NCBI GenBank assembly: GCA_038046465.1
Contig: JBBSWB010000048.1
Coordinates: forward strand, 1-20,241
Direction of reading: 5' to 3'
DNA length: 20,241 bases
Source of the DNA: JBBSWB01 sp038046465
GTDB lineage: Archaea > Nanobdellota > Nanobdellia > Woesearchaeales > GW2011-AR9
Part shown: in pieces, positions 19,675 to 20,241 of the stretch
How the letters are laid out: every line of letters begins with the position of its first letter
How positions within the stretch are numbered: the stretch's first letter is position 1
Notes under the pieces: model-generated
Database searches by the model: none
The model's input: the letters and a program-made list of their open reading frames with translations, nothing else
What the model was told of the DNA's origin: nothing
Program-made: the position numbers and the translations under genes

Positions 19675-20165
19675 ACCGAAAAACAAAATATGGGTTATTA
19701 CTAAGTGCCCTACTATCCGGATGCGCTTCCCAGTCCGGTGTAGCCAAAAACAGCCCTCTTTTTCCCTTCTTACAAACCAAATATTATAATCATTACGAAC
19801 AAGAAATCCAAATCGTTTTTGATTCTCAGAAGACCGATAATGCCGTTGCATCTGCAGTTACCGGATTCCCGATTATTTATTTTAATCCTGAATGGATAGG
19901 GAAACTCTCTCCAGAAAAACAAATATTTGTTTTTTACCATGAAATAGGGCACTTCCGATTTGACCACATATACAAGGTTCTTACTGATGCCCAATATATT
20001 CAAGCACAAAAAGAAGCAGATTGTTATTCTGGCAAGGTTTTGCGAGATAAATTACATTATAACCCGCAGCAAATGGCTAGCATTTACGAATTAGTGGGCC
20101 CTCTTAACGGGAATAATTCAGAAAGGCAAACCAGCTTAAAGAACTGCTTGGAAAATCGATTTTAA
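19671..20165 (+). CDS. Lipoprotein with HEXXH metallopeptidase motif
   Basis: Predicted cell-surface lipoprotein: basic start (MNRKTK), hydrophobic segment (8-15) and lipobox LSGC with C18 as the likely lipidated residue. The mature part has HEIGH at 90-94 in the setting FYHEIGHFRFDH and a downstream EADCYSG (115-121). This is the spacing expected for the third zinc ligand (glutamate) of gluzincin-like peptidases such as small M48-type proteins. At 164 residues it is a minimal domain without further TM segments. The gene starts in an ATGA overlap with kae1, so the two are translationally coupled although one acts in the cytoplasm and the other outside. The substrate is unknown. Confidence 0.78.
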   Translation: MNRKTKYGLLLSALLSGCASQSGVAKNSPLFPFLQTKYYNHYEQEIQIVFDSQKTDNAVASAVTGFPIIYFNPEWIGKLSPEKQIFVFYHEIGHFRFDHIYKVLTDAQYIQAQKEADCYSGKVLRDKLHYNPQQMASIYELVGPLNGNNSERQTSLKNCLENRF

Positions 20166-20186
20166 CTCCGAAAATTAGCCTGCAAT

Positions 20187-20241
20187 CGGCTTAGTAGAAA
20201 GTCATCTTGAAAATTACTCTTAGGTTGTAGGCTATTAGCCT
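20187..20241. repeat. Right copy of the 55-bp terminal inverted repeat
   Basis: Exact reverse complement of bases 1-55. A further partial echo of the tip, ATTAGCCT, occurs just inside at 20174-20181. See the left copy for the assembly-node interpretation. Confidence 0.9.

Overview
The window is a chromosomal segment of an AT-rich, gene-dense archaeon, most likely a DPANN lineage of the Woesearchaeota/Pacearchaeota kind (inference; no rRNA gene is present to place it). The archaeal character is clear. There is an archaeal/eukaryotic-type prolyl-tRNA synthetase, eS6 and eL30, an RNA polymerase with subunit H and with both large subunits split (rpoB2/rpoB1 and rpoA1/rpoA2), a two-KH archaeal NusA, Kae1 of the KEOPS complex, intron-bearing tRNAs, and TATA boxes about 26 nt before several start codons, which suggests leaderless transcripts.

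Layout. Positions 1-257 are a repeat-rich non-coding end. The left part (258-6724) is mostly on the minus strand: proS, ftsZ, a nitroreductase-family protein, a membrane-anchored protein preceded by a 53-codon single-TM gene, rps6e, and a small coiled-coil gene. One divergent two-TM protein (1782-2294) is on the plus strand. From 6725 to 7977 lies an RNA-rich stretch: tRNA-Gly(GCC) on minus, then tRNA-Tyr(GTA), tRNA-Asp(GTC) and tRNA-Lys(TTT) on plus, with several unassigned inverted repeats. From 7978 to 16965 runs a tight plus-strand operon: rpoH-rpoB2-rpoB1-rpoA1-rpoA2-rpl30e-nusA-rps12-rps7. The right part holds a minus-strand tRNA-guanine transglycosylase, a protein of unknown function, and kae1 overlapping a lipoprotein with an HEXXH metallopeptidase motif.

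The most striking observation is in the tRNA cluster. Three of four tRNAs carry an intron at 37/38. tRNA-Tyr and tRNA-Asp each carry a second intron inside the T loop, and both can be spliced at exactly the same place (59/60) to restore the seven-base loop TTCAAAT. That makes five introns, one of them only 17 nt, within about 700 bp. It implies a splicing endonuclease of broad specificity.

Other points of interest: a degenerate zinc site at the C-terminus of RpoB1; a tRNA-guanine transglycosylase of bacterial length without a C-terminal PUA extension, in a window that also encodes two GUN-anticodon tRNAs; tRNA-Asp and tRNA-Lys apparently transcribed into the rpo operon; and a perfect 55-bp inverted repeat at the two ends of the window. 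That exact length suggests an assembly-graph junction at a real repeat.
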